DNA of 17,504 bases from JACVRW01 sp034664105 (GCA_034664105.1 JAXDIH010000002.1:1-17504), one strand, 5' to 3'; shown: positions 1-7,887, counted from the stretch's first letter. Program-made: numbers and translations. Notes: generated by a model not told the origin, from the letters alone.

Positions 1-2522
1 GAGAGCCGCACCACGCGCCCCTCCTCGACCGCTTCGCGCAGAGCCTCGCGGAAGCGTCCCGGCCCCCAGTAGCGGGCGCCGACCATCCGCGCGAGCTCGT
101 CACGCTCAGTGGGCCCGTGCTCCTCGAGCGCCCGGACGATCATCTCCATCTCGTGGTCCAGGTGCTCGTCGGCCAAGGCCGCCAGCCGGGTCGCCGCTCC
201 AGTGGTGCCCACCATGCCCGGGGAGAAGAAGTACGTGCCCACCCCCGGCCCGGGACGGAACCGGCGCAGCCCGCTGCGTTCGCGCGCAAGGCGGCGCTCC
301 GTGCGCTCGCGGATCCGCTCCTCACGCTCCATCTCGGAGAGGGCCAGCTCCTCGCTCTGCAGCTCGAGCGCCCGCGCCCGGTGCTCGGCGGCCTCCACGC
401 GCTGAGCGCTGGCCTCCGCAAGCTCCTCGTGGTCGCGCGCCTCGCGCTCGGCCTGGGCCGCGGCCTGCTCGTCGCCCTTGGCGCGGGCCTCGAACGCCCT
501 TGCCTTGGCGTCGTGCGTGGCCGCCCAGTGCTCGTGCATGTCGGCGCGAGCGCGAGCGAGGTCGGCGTGGGGCCCGTCCAGCTGCGCTGCCTCCCCGCGA
601 GCCTGCTCGGCCAGAGCGCGCTGCTCCCGGGCTCGGGCCCGCTCGGCGGCGGCCTCAGCCAGCAGCGAGTGCGCCGTGGCCTCCGGCTCGTGCTCCGCCG
701 TGAGCGCCGCGGCGCGCTCCTCGTAGGCTCGCGCGCGCTCCTCCGCGGCGGCCGCTCGCTCCAGGGCGGCCTGCCGGTCGGCCTCGTTGCTCGCCTTCGC
801 CGCCCTGGCGCGCTCGTCGTGGGCAACCGCCAGCTCGTCGAGGCTCTGCGCGCGCAGCTCCGCGATCTGGGCCAGCACCTCCTCCACGCGCAGGCGGTCG
901 GCCGCGTCGGGCTCGCCGCGCTCCAGCCGCACGCGCAGCTCTCGGACCGCCGCACGGTGCTCGTCGGCATGGGCGCGCTCGGCTTCGGCCTGTTCGCGCA
1001 GGTGCACAGCCTCACGCAGCTCGCGGTAGGCCTCCGGCGAGGGCGGCCCGTGCTCGGGCAGCGGCACCGGCAGGTGCAGGTCGGCGTCCTCTGCCGTAAG
1101 CGGCTTGGCGATGCTCTCGAGCGACTTGCCCTCGGCGCGGACGCCAAGGAAGAGCTCCGCGATGCCGCCGAGCGCCATGGCGCCGGCCCCGATGAAGAAG
1201 CCGACCGCGATCAGGTCGACGTTGCCGCTGTGGACGAACTGCCCGAACAGCTCCGGGCCGATGATGCCGCCCGTCGCGGTACCGATCGCGAAGAACAGCG
1301 AGATCGCGAGCGCCCGGGTCTCCATCGGGAAAACCTCGCTCACGGTGAGGTACGCCGAGCTCGCGCCCGCCGAAGCCAGGAAGAAGGTCACCATGACCAG
1401 GCCCATGAACGACCAGGTGGTCAGGCTGCCGGTGAGCAGCAACACGCCGAGTACGGACACGAGGGCGGCCGAGCCGAGGTACGTGCCGGCGATCATCGGG
1501 ATGCGACCCACGGTGTCGAACAGCCGGCCGAGTGTCAGCGGGCCGAGGAAGTTGCTGATCGCGAAGATGGCCATGAAGTACGGCACCGACGCCGAGCTGA
1601 CGTCGAAGAATCGGTGCAGGATCGTGCCGAGGTCGAACGTGACCGCGTTGTAGAGGAACGCCTGCCCGACGAAGAGGGCGAGCCCCAGGACCGCACGACG
1701 CGGGTAGCGCTTGAAGGCCACTCGCGCGATCTCGCGAAACGGGATCGCCTCGCGCTGGCGCACCACGATGCGATCCCCCGGCGGCGGGAACTGCTGCCCG
1801 GTCTCGGCGCGCACCTCGGCCTCGATCTGGTCGACGATCCGCTCCGCTTCTTGCTCGCGGCCGTGAATGAACAGCCAGCGCGGGCTCTCGGGGACGTGTC
1901 GGCGCACCAGCAAGATGGCGAGCCCGATGACCGCGCCCGCGGCGAAGGCCAGGCGCCAGCCGACGTCGCTGGCGAACAGGGACGTATCGAGCAGGAACAC
2001 GGAGACGATCGCGCCGATCGCCGCGCCGACCCAGTAGCTGCCGTTGATCGCTAGATCGACTCGCCCTCGGTTGCGAGCGGGGATCAGCTCGTCGATGGCG
2101 GAGTTGATCGCCGCGTACTCGCCACCGATGCCGGCGCCGGTCAGGAACCGGCAGAGGAAGAAGTACCAGGCCTCGGTCGCGAAGGCCGTGGCCACCGTGG
2201 CGATCAGGTAGAGCCCCAGCGTGAGCATGAAGAGCTTCTTGCGCCCGTGGCGGTCGGTCAGCTGACCGAAGAACAGCGCCCCCACACAGGCGCCCGCCAC
2301 GTAGATCGCGGCGGCGGTGCCGATCTGCGCGGGGTCGAGGTTGATGCCGCTGCCGGCCTCGGTCAGCCGCGGGGCGATCGACCCCACGATCGTGACCTCG
2401 AGGCCGTCCAGCACCCAAACCGTGCCGAGGCCGATGACGATCCGCCAGTGGAACCGCGACCACGGCAGCCGGTCGAGCCGGGCGGGTATATCGGTGGCGA
2501 TAACACGGTTCGCAGCCGACAT
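1..2522 (-). CDS. MFS transporter with long C-terminal coiled-coil extension (3' end outside window)
   Basis: The reading frame opens at ATG 2522 (MSAANRVIATDIPARL) and stays open to the left edge, at least 840 codons, so the C-terminus is missing. Residues about 1-460 form a 12-helix major facilitator of the sugar/metabolite porter type. The loop 2-3 signature DRHGRKK is visible, as are VLDGLEVTIVGSIAP in helix 1 and PESPRWLF after helix 6. Substrate cannot be told from sequence. MFS proteins usually end near here, but this frame continues with a very Ala/Glu/Arg-rich segment (about 490-750, for example AALERAAAAEERARAYEER) that looks like a long cytoplasmic coiled coil. A glycine/aromatic patch (GTYFFSPGMVG, about 762) follows, then a compact helical region (EEHGPTERDELARMVG ... 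FREALREAVEEGRVV) resembling a winged helix. It is divergent from the universal stress protein gene. The fusion is seen directly; the winged-helix reading is inference. Confidence 0.85.
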   Translation of the reverse strand, partial: MSAANRVIATDIPARLDRLPWSRFHWRIVIGLGTVWVLDGLEVTIVGSIAPRLTEAGSGINLDPAQIGTAAAIYVAGACVGALFFGQLTDRHGRKKLFMLTLGLYLIATVATAFATEAWYFFLCRFLTGAGIGGEYAAINSAIDELIPARNRGRVDLAINGSYWVGAAIGAIVSVFLLDTSLFASDVGWRLAFAAGAVIGLAILLVRRHVPESPRWLFIHGREQEAERIVDQIEAEVRAETGQQFPPPGDRIVVRQREAIPFREIARVAFKRYPRRAVLGLALFVGQAFLYNAVTFDLGTILHRFFDVSSASVPYFMAIFAISNFLGPLTLGRLFDTVGRIPMIAGTYLGSAALVSVLGVLLLTGSLTTWSFMGLVMVTFFLASAGASSAYLTVSEVFPMETRALAISLFFAIGTATGGIIGPELFGQFVHSGNVDLIAVGFFIGAGAMALGGIAELFLGVRAEGKSLESIAKPLTAEDADLHLPVPLPEHGPPSPEAYRELREAVHLREQAEAERAHADEHRAAVRELRVRLERGEPDAADRLRVEEVLAQIAELRAQSLDELAVAHDERARAAKASNEADRQAALERAAAAEERARAYEERAAALTAEHEPEATAHSLLAEAAAERARAREQRALAEQARGEAAQLDGPHADLARARADMHEHWAATHDAKARAFEARAKGDEQAAAQAEREARDHEELAEASAQRVEAAEHRARALELQSEELALSEMEREERIRERTERRLARERSGLRRFRPGPGVGTYFFSPGMVGTTGAATRLAALADEHLDHEMEMIVRALEEHGPTERDELARMVGARYWGPGRFREALREAVEEGRVVRL

Positions 2523-2592
2523 CGTTCATCGAAGTAGGCCGCCCGGCTCCGCTGTCGACAAGGTCGCGCTTCGGCCTACTTCAAGCGACGCC
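2523..2592. promoter_or_regulatory. Symmetric bidirectional promoter region between MFS and USP genes
   Basis: An 11 bp perfect inverted repeat, GAAGTAGGCCG (2531-2541) and CGGCCTACTTC (2572-2582), is centred at 2556.5. The palindrome TGTCGACA (2553-2560) has exactly the same centre. On each strand this gives TCGACA (5 of 6 matches to a -35 box), a 16 bp spacer, then TACTTC, lying 8 nt before ATG 2522 on one side and 10 nt before GTG 2593 on the other. The -10 match is weak, so the site could instead be an operator for a dimeric regulator. No Shine-Dalgarno sequence is seen before either start. Confidence 0.5.
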
Positions 2593-3024
2593 GTGTTCAC
2601 CACCATCCTGATGGGGCTGGACGGGTCCGACGGCTGCCGGCCATGTGTGCCGGTCGCCACCGATCTGGCGCGGCGCTACGACGCCAAGATCGTGCTCGCG
2701 CACGTCGACGAGCGCGTGGCCGCCAAGGGCGGAATCGTCCCGGTGAGAGCCGACGAGGGCCAGATCCGAGCCGAGCTGCAAGAGCTAGCGAAGCAGCTCT
2801 CGGAGCAGGGCATCGAGACATCCGTCGAAACGCTCGAGGTAATCCTGGGCGGGCCTGCGCATGCGCTCGAGCAGTTGGCCGACAAGGTCGAGGCGGACCT
2901 GATCATCGTCGGACGGCGGGGCCACTCCCCCGTGGTCGGGCTGCTGCTCGGCAGCGTGGCGCTGAGACTGCTCGGAATCGCGAAGCGTCCGGTGCTGGCC
3001 GTCCCACCCGAGTCCCCGTCCTGA
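2593..3024 (+). CDS. Universal stress protein (UspA family)
   Basis: A 143-residue single-domain Usp protein of typical length. It opens with the beta-1 strand and acidic loop TTILMGLDGSD and ends with the nucleotide-binding signature G-2X-G-9X-G-S (GRRGHSPVVGLLLGS), followed by the last strand RPVLAVPP. The signature is that of the ATP-binding subgroup, which acts in the cytoplasm in stress or energy signalling. GTG 2593 is chosen because it puts the start directly at the first strand; the frame is open further upstream, but that DNA encodes the divergent transporter. No Shine-Dalgarno is visible, so the mRNA may be leaderless. A PsiE-like membrane protein follows with overlapping stop and start, so the pair is probably one operon. 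Residues CRPC (15-18) near the N-terminus are unusual and could bind metal or form a disulfide (inference). Confidence 0.88.
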   Translation: MFTTILMGLDGSDGCRPCVPVATDLARRYDAKIVLAHVDERVAAKGGIVPVRADEGQIRAELQELAKQLSEQGIETSVETLEVILGGPAHALEQLADKVEADLIIVGRRGHSPVVGLLLGSVALRLLGIAKRPVLAVPPESPS

Positions 3025-3482
3025 GCGACGAGCGCCCCACCAGCCCGTTCGTCTTCGCGAGCGGGATCGCCGGCGCCCAGAGCCTGATCTACCTCACCGT
3101 GGGTGTCCTGCTGCTGGTGGCAGGCGGGTTCACGCTGCTCGGGACCATCGTCGACCTCATCAAGGGCAGCGACTCGCGAGCGATCGCGGACAGCGGCCTG
3201 TTCCTGCTGGACCGCGTACTGCTGCTGTTCATCATCGCCGAGCTGCTCTACACGCTGCGGCTGGTCGACGTCGGCGGCCAGATCCTCGTCGAGCCGTTCC
3301 TGTTCATCGGCGTGATTGCGGTGGTGCGGCGCATCCTGGTGATCGCCGCGGAGCTGGAGGGCGCCGATACCGACGACGCCCTCCACAACTTCCTGATCGA
3401 GGTCGGCGCGCTGGCCGGCCTCGCCTTCGTGCTGGTGCTGTCTATCTTCCTGCTGCGCCGGGGTGGGCCACCGCCTGCTTGA
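3021..3482 (+). CDS. PsiE-like phosphate-starvation-inducible membrane protein
   Basis: About 153 residues with four hydrophobic segments: IYLTVGVLLLVAGGFTLLGTIV, FLLDRVLLLFIIAELLYTL, EPFLFIGVIAVVRRILVIAA and ALAGLAFVLVLSIFLL (helix limits approximate). The core (LLDRVLLLFIIAELLYTLR and EPFLFIGVIAVVRRILV) matches the PsiE family pattern of an acidic residue in a membrane helix followed by RR-IL. Family members are small inner-membrane proteins without a defined biochemical role; some are induced by phosphate starvation. The start is a problem: no ATG, GTG or TTG lies in frame near the expected N-terminus. CTG 3021 overlaps the Usp stop as CTGA and gives a normal-length protein, whereas GTG 3099 would begin inside the first helix. 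The 3' end overlaps the 3' end of the opposite glycosyltransferase gene by 41 bp. Confidence 0.75.
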   Translation: MSDERPTSPFVFASGIAGAQSLIYLTVGVLLLVAGGFTLLGTIVDLIKGSDSRAIADSGLFLLDRVLLLFIIAELLYTLRLVDVGGQILVEPFLFIGVIAVVRRILVIAAELEGADTDDALHNFLIEVGALAGLAFVLVLSIFLLRRGGPPPA

Positions 3483-4929
3483 CCACGCTCGCGTCGGCCG
3501 CCACCGCGTCCGGGGCGCGCACGAGCTTGCGCATCAGGGCGAGGTAATCGAGCAGGCTGCGGGCACTGAGGAACCGCTCCCGCACCCGCTCGCGCGCGCG
3601 CTCGCCGATCGCGGTGGCCCTAGCGGGGTCGTTCAGCAGCTCTGTGACGGCGGCGCCGTAGGCCGCGAGGTCTGTGGGGTCGTCGAGCAGCAGGCCGCTC
3701 TCGCCGTGCACGATCTGGTCCTGGATCCCCCCGATCCGCGACGCCACCACCGGCCGCCCCTTCCACATCGCTTCCGAGACGGTAAGGCCGAAGCCCTCGG
3801 CCAGGCTCTTCTGGACCACCACGCGCGCGTGGCGCTGCAGCGCGTTGACGATGATCGCGTTCTCCTCGAGGTCGTCCATCGGCAGGGTTGCCAGGTGCAT
3901 GCGCGCACGCTGCTCGGCGGGCAGCTCCGCATACAGGGCGCGCGCCTCGCGCAGCATGCGGGCGCCCTCGGGGTCGTCGGCCACGGCCTCGACGTCGGGA
4001 CCCGCATAGACGAGGTGGGCGCCGGTAGCGGGCGCCACGTGCTCGGCGAAGCCGCGGATCACACCGAGCGGGTCCTTCAGCGCGTCCCAGCGCGATACCT
4101 GCAGCACCACGGGATCATCGGGGCCGAGCGGGCGCTCCTCGGTCAGGTGCGCGCGGCGCTCCACGCGACCGGGGGTGCCGTCCTGGCGCTCGAAGGTCAC
4201 GGGCCCCGGATCGTCGCCGTCGGAGATCAGCCCGCTGGCGCGCAGCACGTCGCGGACGGTGTTCGGCGAGAGCTCCTCGTTCTTGGGCGCGAACGGGTCA
4301 ATCGATGGCGGGATCACGACGATCCGGTCCCGGTCGAGCCCCTCCCACGCGAACGACTCCCGTGAGAAGACATACGCGTCCGCATGCCTCACGTACGGGA
4401 GCAGGAAGTCCCACGTCTCGCGCGTGATCTCGTTGGGGAGATCCAGGCCGATGTGGCAGCGCCAGACGACGGACGCACCGCGCGCCGCCAGCGCCTCGAT
4501 CATCCCGGAGGGCTGGGGATCGTGGACGATCACCACGTCGCCCTCGCGCACGCGCTCCGCGAGCTCGTCGAGGTTGTGCTGGAGCACCAGCTCGTACAGC
4601 CTCCGGGCGGAGTCGTCGAGCGGGCCGTCGCCCTCCACGCCGTGCAGGCGGTTGTGGATCCGCTTGGTCAGCTCGAAGAACTCGGCCGGGCCCTCGATCA
4701 CGACCCACCGCGCGTCCACCCCCGCCCCGCGCGCGTATGCGACCAGCGGCTGCAGCAGCTCCACGACGCCGCCGCCGCGAGCAGTCGAGTTCACGTTCCA
4801 GACCACGCGGCCGCCGAGCAGCTCGCGCGCCTCCTCGGCTCCGCGGTCGAACGCCTCGATCTGGTCGGGCGAGAGGACCGCCCGCAACCTGTCGATGCTC
4901 ATCGGGGAGATGTCGACGTCGAACGCCAT
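3442..4929 (-). CDS. treT: TreT-like trehalose synthase, GT4 glycosyltransferase
   Basis: A 495-residue GT-B glycosyltransferase. The N-terminal domain has the TreT pattern WNVNSTARGGGVVELLQPL followed by WVVIEGPAEFFELTKRIHN and HDPQPSGMIEAL. The C-terminal domain has VLQVSRWDALKDPLGVI and the GT4 E-x7-E motif EGFGLTVSE with nearby SRIGGIQDQIVHG for the nucleotide-sugar donor. TreT enzymes join an NDP-glucose and free glucose to give trehalose in the cytoplasm, a compatible solute. ATG 4929 (MAFDVDISPMSIDRL) is preferred; ATG 4902 is the alternative. The frame is open far upstream, but that stretch is antisense to other genes and has no start context. It is divergent from a second GT4 gene. 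TreT is the best subfamily fit, although related trehalose phosphorylase-type enzymes share these motifs. Confidence 0.82.
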   Translation of the reverse strand: MAFDVDISPMSIDRLRAVLSPDQIEAFDRGAEEARELLGGRVVWNVNSTARGGGVVELLQPLVAYARGAGVDARWVVIEGPAEFFELTKRIHNRLHGVEGDGPLDDSARRLYELVLQHNLDELAERVREGDVVIVHDPQPSGMIEALAARGASVVWRCHIGLDLPNEITRETWDFLLPYVRHADAYVFSRESFAWEGLDRDRIVVIPPSIDPFAPKNEELSPNTVRDVLRASGLISDGDDPGPVTFERQDGTPGRVERRAHLTEERPLGPDDPVVLQVSRWDALKDPLGVIRGFAEHVAPATGAHLVYAGPDVEAVADDPEGARMLREARALYAELPAEQRARMHLATLPMDDLEENAIIVNALQRHARVVVQKSLAEGFGLTVSEAMWKGRPVVASRIGGIQDQIVHGESGLLLDDPTDLAAYGAAVTELLNDPARATAIGERARERVRERFLSARSLLDYLALMRKLVRAPDAVAADASVVKQAVAHPGAAGR

Positions 4930-5010
4930 GCGGTCAACTGTGTGCCTAGGCCGTCGAGGCGGGCGGTCAACCCGCTTGACGCGGCGCCGTCCGGGCCTAG
5001 GAGAAGACCC
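4930..5010. promoter_or_regulatory. Divergent glycosyltransferase intergenic region with short repeats
   Basis: The 81 bp between treT and the plus-strand glycosyltransferase hold a 9 bp direct repeat GCGGTCAAC (4930-4938 and 4963-4971), two copies of GCCTAGG (4944-4950 and 4995-5001), and a small palindrome GTCAA-N5-TTGAC (4966-4980). The second GCCTAGG copy runs into the Shine-Dalgarno AGGAGA (4999-5004), 6 nt before ATG 5011. No convincing -10 box was found. The repeats could be regulator sites; this is inference. Confidence 0.35.
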
Positions 5011-6180
5011 ATGAGCAGCGCGTCCGCGGGCCGGTTCCAGCGGCAGCACAACGTTGTGGGCCATCCCAGCCCTGAAAGCACGGCCCCCACCGTGCCCCAG
5101 GAGGACCGACTCCATATCGCTCAGCTCGCTCCCCCGTGGATCCCGATCCCGCCCCCCGGCTATGGCGGCATCGAGTTCGTCCTGGCCCTGCTGTGCGACG
5201 CCCAGGTCGCGCGCGGCCACGACGTGGAGCTGTTCTGCGCTCCCGGATCGAGGTCGGCCGCGAAGGTGCATCCGGTCCTGGATAAGCCACACCCGGAGTT
5301 CATCGAGCGCTCGCTCTTCGAGGCCGACCACGTGGCCCGAGTGTTCGCCGCGATCGACGCGGCGGCGGCTGACGGCCACCCCTTCGACGTGGTCCACGAC
5401 CACTGCGGCTACACGCCGCTGGCGATGGCCGACCGCATCGACACGCCACTGGTCCACACCGTGCACGGGCCCTTCGACGACGACACGAAGCCGTATTACG
5501 CCGTGCACGGCGAGAAGGGCGCGGTGGTCTGCATCAGCCACGCGCAGGCCAGCATGGCGCCACCGGAGACGCCGGTTGCGGGCGTGGTTCACAACCCGAT
5601 CGACGTCGACTCGTGGCCGATCGGCTACCAGAAGGAGGACTGGCTGCTGTGGCTCGGGCGCTTCGTGCCCGAGAAGGGACCCCAGCGCGCCATCCGCGTG
5701 GCCCACAAGGCCGGGCGTCCGCTCGTGCTGGCGGGCACGGTGCAACCACGGCACGAGCGCTTCTTCGCCGAGGAAATCCAGCCGCACATCGACGGCAAGA
5801 CGGTCCGCTTCGTGGGCGAGGTGGGCGGCGCCCGCAAGCAGCGGCTGTTCGCCGACGCGTTCGCCTTCCTGATGCCGATCCGCTGGCCAGAGCCTTTCGG
5901 CATGGTGATCGTCGAGGCGCTCGCCGCGGGCACGCCCGTGCTGGCCTTCAGGCAGGGCGCCGCGCCCGAGATCGTGGAGCACGGCAAGTCCGGCTTCCTC
6001 GTCGAGGACGAGGACGAGATGGCTGCCATGGTCGACCCAGCCGGCCACCTCAACCCGGAGGACTGCCGGCGCTCGGCCCAGCGCTTCTCGCCCGACCGCG
6101 TGGCCGCCGGCTACGAGCAGGTGTACCGGGCCGCGGTGAGGGCAGGCGGCGAAGTCGCCGCCAGGACCTACGGCACCTGA
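5011..6180 (+). CDS. GT4 family glycosyltransferase
   Basis: A 389-residue GT-B enzyme starting at ATG 5011, supported by AGGAGA 6 nt upstream. After a short polar leader, the N-terminal domain begins with LHIAQLAPPWIPIPPPGYGG, followed by GIEFVLALLCDAQVARGHDV, where the glycine-rich loop and the RGHDV strand are typical of GT4. VVHDHCGYTPL and HTVHGPF follow. The donor-binding half has WLLWLGRFVPEKGPQRAI and the E-x7-E motif EPFGMVIVE with GAAPEIVEHGKSGFLV. It transfers a sugar from a nucleotide donor to an acceptor that cannot be told from sequence; targets in such families include glycolipids, polysaccharides and small glycosides. No signal peptide or membrane helix is seen, so it acts in the cytoplasm or at the inner membrane face. 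Its position beside treT suggests linked carbohydrate or osmolyte metabolism (inference). Its 3' end overlaps the convergent ndh gene by 13 bp. Confidence 0.88.
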   Translation: MSSASAGRFQRQHNVVGHPSPESTAPTVPQEDRLHIAQLAPPWIPIPPPGYGGIEFVLALLCDAQVARGHDVELFCAPGSRSAAKVHPVLDKPHPEFIERSLFEADHVARVFAAIDAAAADGHPFDVVHDHCGYTPLAMADRIDTPLVHTVHGPFDDDTKPYYAVHGEKGAVVCISHAQASMAPPETPVAGVVHNPIDVDSWPIGYQKEDWLLWLGRFVPEKGPQRAIRVAHKAGRPLVLAGTVQPRHERFFAEEIQPHIDGKTVRFVGEVGGARKQRLFADAFAFLMPIRWPEPFGMVIVEALAAGTPVLAFRQGAAPEIVEHGKSGFLVEDEDEMAAMVDPAGHLNPEDCRRSAQRFSPDRVAAGYEQVYRAAVRAGGEVAARTYGT

Positions 6181-7532
6181 CGGAGGTCGGCGCCGGCGCC
6201 GGGATCCCCGAGGATGATGCGGGCGCCGCGCCCGTGGGTCACGAAGCTCGCCGACCAGCGAATCAGCACCACCACTCGGTTCTGGAAGCCGATCAGATAC
6301 CAGATGTGCACGAACAGCCACGCGAGCCAGGCGAGCAGGCCGCTCAGCCTGAGCCCGCGCAGATCGGCCACCGCGTGGGCGCGGCCGATCGTGGCCAGGT
6401 TGCCCTTGTTGACGTACCGGAAGGGCCGGCCCGGCTGACCGCGCAGGCGGTCGACGATGACCCGCGCCGCGTGGCGGCCCTCCTGCATCGCGACCGGGGC
6501 CACGCCGGGGTACGTGACCGGATTGCCGTCCGCGCCGCGCACGCGCACCATGTCCCCGACGGCGAACACCTCCGGATGGCCTCGCAGGGACAGGTCCGGC
6601 TCCACGAGCACGCGCCCCGCCCTGTCCACGTCGGCACCGGCCAGGCCGCCGAGCGTGCCGGCCAGGTCCGACGCCGTCACACCGGCCGCCCATACGATCG
6701 TTCGGGCTGGGATCCGCTCGCGGCTGTGGTCGGGGGACTCGATCGTCACGCCCTCCTTGTCGATGTCCACCACGGCCTGGCGCAGCAGCGGCGTCACCCC
6801 CAGCTCCTCGAGCGCGCTCGCGGCCTTCTTCGACAGCGACGGCGGGAAGTCGGTCAGCACCCGGTCGGCCATGTCGATCAGCAGCACCCGCCCCACTCGC
6901 GGGTCGATCGCGCGGAAGTCGCCCGGCAGCGTGTTGCGCGCCAGCTCGGCGATCTGCCCGGCCATCTCCACGCCGGTCGGGCCGCCTCCCACCACGACGA
7001 ACGTGAGCCAGATCGCGCGCTTCGCCGGGTCTGGCTCCGCCTCGGCCGCCTCGAAGGCGGTCAGCAGGCGCCGGCGCATGGCCAGCGCGCTCTCGGGGGT
7101 CTTGACCTCCGGCGCCGCGGCCGCCCAGGCGTCGTGGCCGAAGTACGAGTAGCGCGAGCCACCGGCCACGATCAGCGAGTCGTAGGGGATGTCGGGCGGC
7201 GGCACCGTTCCTGACGACGGCGCGAGGCGCACGCGCCGGGCCTGCAGATCGAAGCCGGTGACGTTCGCCATCAGCACGCGGACGTTGGGGTTCCCCCTGA
7301 AGATCCTGCGCAGGGGATACGCCACCTCGGCCGCCGACAGCGCGCCGGTGGCCACCTGGTAGGTGAGCGGCTGGAAGAGGTGGAAGTTGCGGCGGTCGAT
7401 CAGCGTGACCTCCACCGGGGCGGCGCGGAGCTTGAGCGCCGCCTGGAGGCCGCCGAAGCCACCGCCCACCACGACGACGCGGTGTGAGCCGTTCCCCGCC
7501 ACGCCGCTTGGGTTAGGCCCCTCGGCGTTCAC
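6168..7532 (-). CDS. ndh: Type II NADH dehydrogenase / NAD(P)/FAD-dependent oxidoreductase
   Basis: About 454 residues with two dinucleotide folds: the FAD site VVVVGGGFGGLQAALKL near the N-terminus and the NAD(P)H site VVVGGGPTGVEMAGQIAELA in the middle. The second FAD contact VFAVGDMVRV and the TYPGVAPVAMQEGRHAA segment are typical of NDH-2. A hydrophobic C-terminal stretch (LLAWLAWLFVHIWYLIGF) fits membrane attachment. NDH-2 oxidises NADH and reduces quinone without pumping protons. The start is uncertain: GTG 7532 (VNAEGPNPSG) or 7535 leaves 16-19 bp to the divergent hypothetical gene at 7552; GTG 7502 is a shorter choice; the longest frame to 7592 would overlap that gene. No clear Shine-Dalgarno was found. 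Confidence 0.88.
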   Translation of the reverse strand: MNAEGPNPSGVAGNGSHRVVVVGGGFGGLQAALKLRAAPVEVTLIDRRNFHLFQPLTYQVATGALSAAEVAYPLRRIFRGNPNVRVLMANVTGFDLQARRVRLAPSSGTVPPPDIPYDSLIVAGGSRYSYFGHDAWAAAAPEVKTPESALAMRRRLLTAFEAAEAEPDPAKRAIWLTFVVVGGGPTGVEMAGQIAELARNTLPGDFRAIDPRVGRVLLIDMADRVLTDFPPSLSKKAASALEELGVTPLLRQAVVDIDKEGVTIESPDHSRERIPARTIVWAAGVTASDLAGTLGGLAGADVDRAGRVLVEPDLSLRGHPEVFAVGDMVRVRGADGNPVTYPGVAPVAMQEGRHAARVIVDRLRGQPGRPFRYVNKGNLATIGRAHAVADLRGLRLSGLLAWLAWLFVHIWYLIGFQNRVVVLIRWSASFVTHGRGARIILGDPGAGADLRQVP

Positions 7533-7538
7533 CACAAG

Positions 7539-7551
7539 TAGTCTGACGCCG
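7539..7551 (+). promoter_or_regulatory. Possible -10 box directly upstream of start codon
   Basis: TAGTCT (7539-7544) fits the TANNNT pattern and lies 7 nt before ATG 7552. That spacing would put the transcription start at or next to the ATG, giving a leaderless mRNA. No Shine-Dalgarno and no clear -35 box are seen. Confidence 0.35.
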
Positions 7552-7839
7552 ATGCCGAGCGACGACGACGGACTCGACCAGCTCTCTTCCAAGGAGCTCC
7601 ACGACCGGGCCGTGGACTACGCGCGCCGCCACCTGGACCTCAAGTTCTTCTGGAATTTGATGGAGATCCTCCCGGTGGCCGAGGCCGGGGCGGGGAAGCT
7701 GGAGGAGGCGGAGGCGGACGTGGCGTCGATTATCGCTCACGTCGACGACCTCACCGACTCGGGCGAGGGCGAGACGGCCGAGCTGCTGCGCCCGTTCTAC
7801 CTCGATTACCTGCGACGCCACGACGTCACCGCGCCGTAG
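7552..7839 (+). CDS. Small acidic hypothetical protein
   Basis: A 95-residue protein, MPSDDDGLDQLSSKELHD at the N-terminus, predicted mostly alpha-helical, with FFWNLMEILPVAEAGAGK in the middle and many Glu/Asp residues. No signal peptide, membrane helix or cysteine is present. I do not recognise the family. ATG 7552 is taken because it gives a sensible polar N-terminus and has a possible -10 box just upstream; the longer frame back to 7363 is antisense to ndh. It lies divergent from ndh and 48 bp upstream of the interrupted carboxymuconolactone-decarboxylase-like gene on the same strand, so these two may once have been cotranscribed. Confidence 0.65.
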   Translation: MPSDDDGLDQLSSKELHDRAVDYARRHLDLKFFWNLMEILPVAEAGAGKLEEAEADVASIIAHVDDLTDSGEGETAELLRPFYLDYLRRHDVTAP

Positions 7840-7887
7840 CCGCTGCGGATCACTTGGGGCCGCAGCCGGCCGACCTAACACAGGGAC

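Noticed and set aside
117..2054. 645-codon plus-strand open frame
   Set aside because: It is antisense to the MFS transporter and its extension, is rich in Arg/Gly/Ala/Leu without any family pattern, and arises from high GC content.
1012..2529. 505-codon minus-strand frame beginning MNDVGCEPCYRH
   Set aside because: It is a shifted frame over the transporter gene; the frame from ATG 2522 gives the clear MFS protein, while this one is Arg/Pro-rich nonsense.
4976..5004. TTGACG as a -35 box for the GT4 gene
   Set aside because: The position of a -10 box 17 bp downstream is occupied by the Shine-Dalgarno AGGAGA, so no promoter fits there.
4930..6693. Upstream extension of the treT frame on the minus strand
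   Set aside because: The open frame continues through antisense of the GT4 gene and ndh. Family similarity begins at ATG 4929, so the rest is a shadow.
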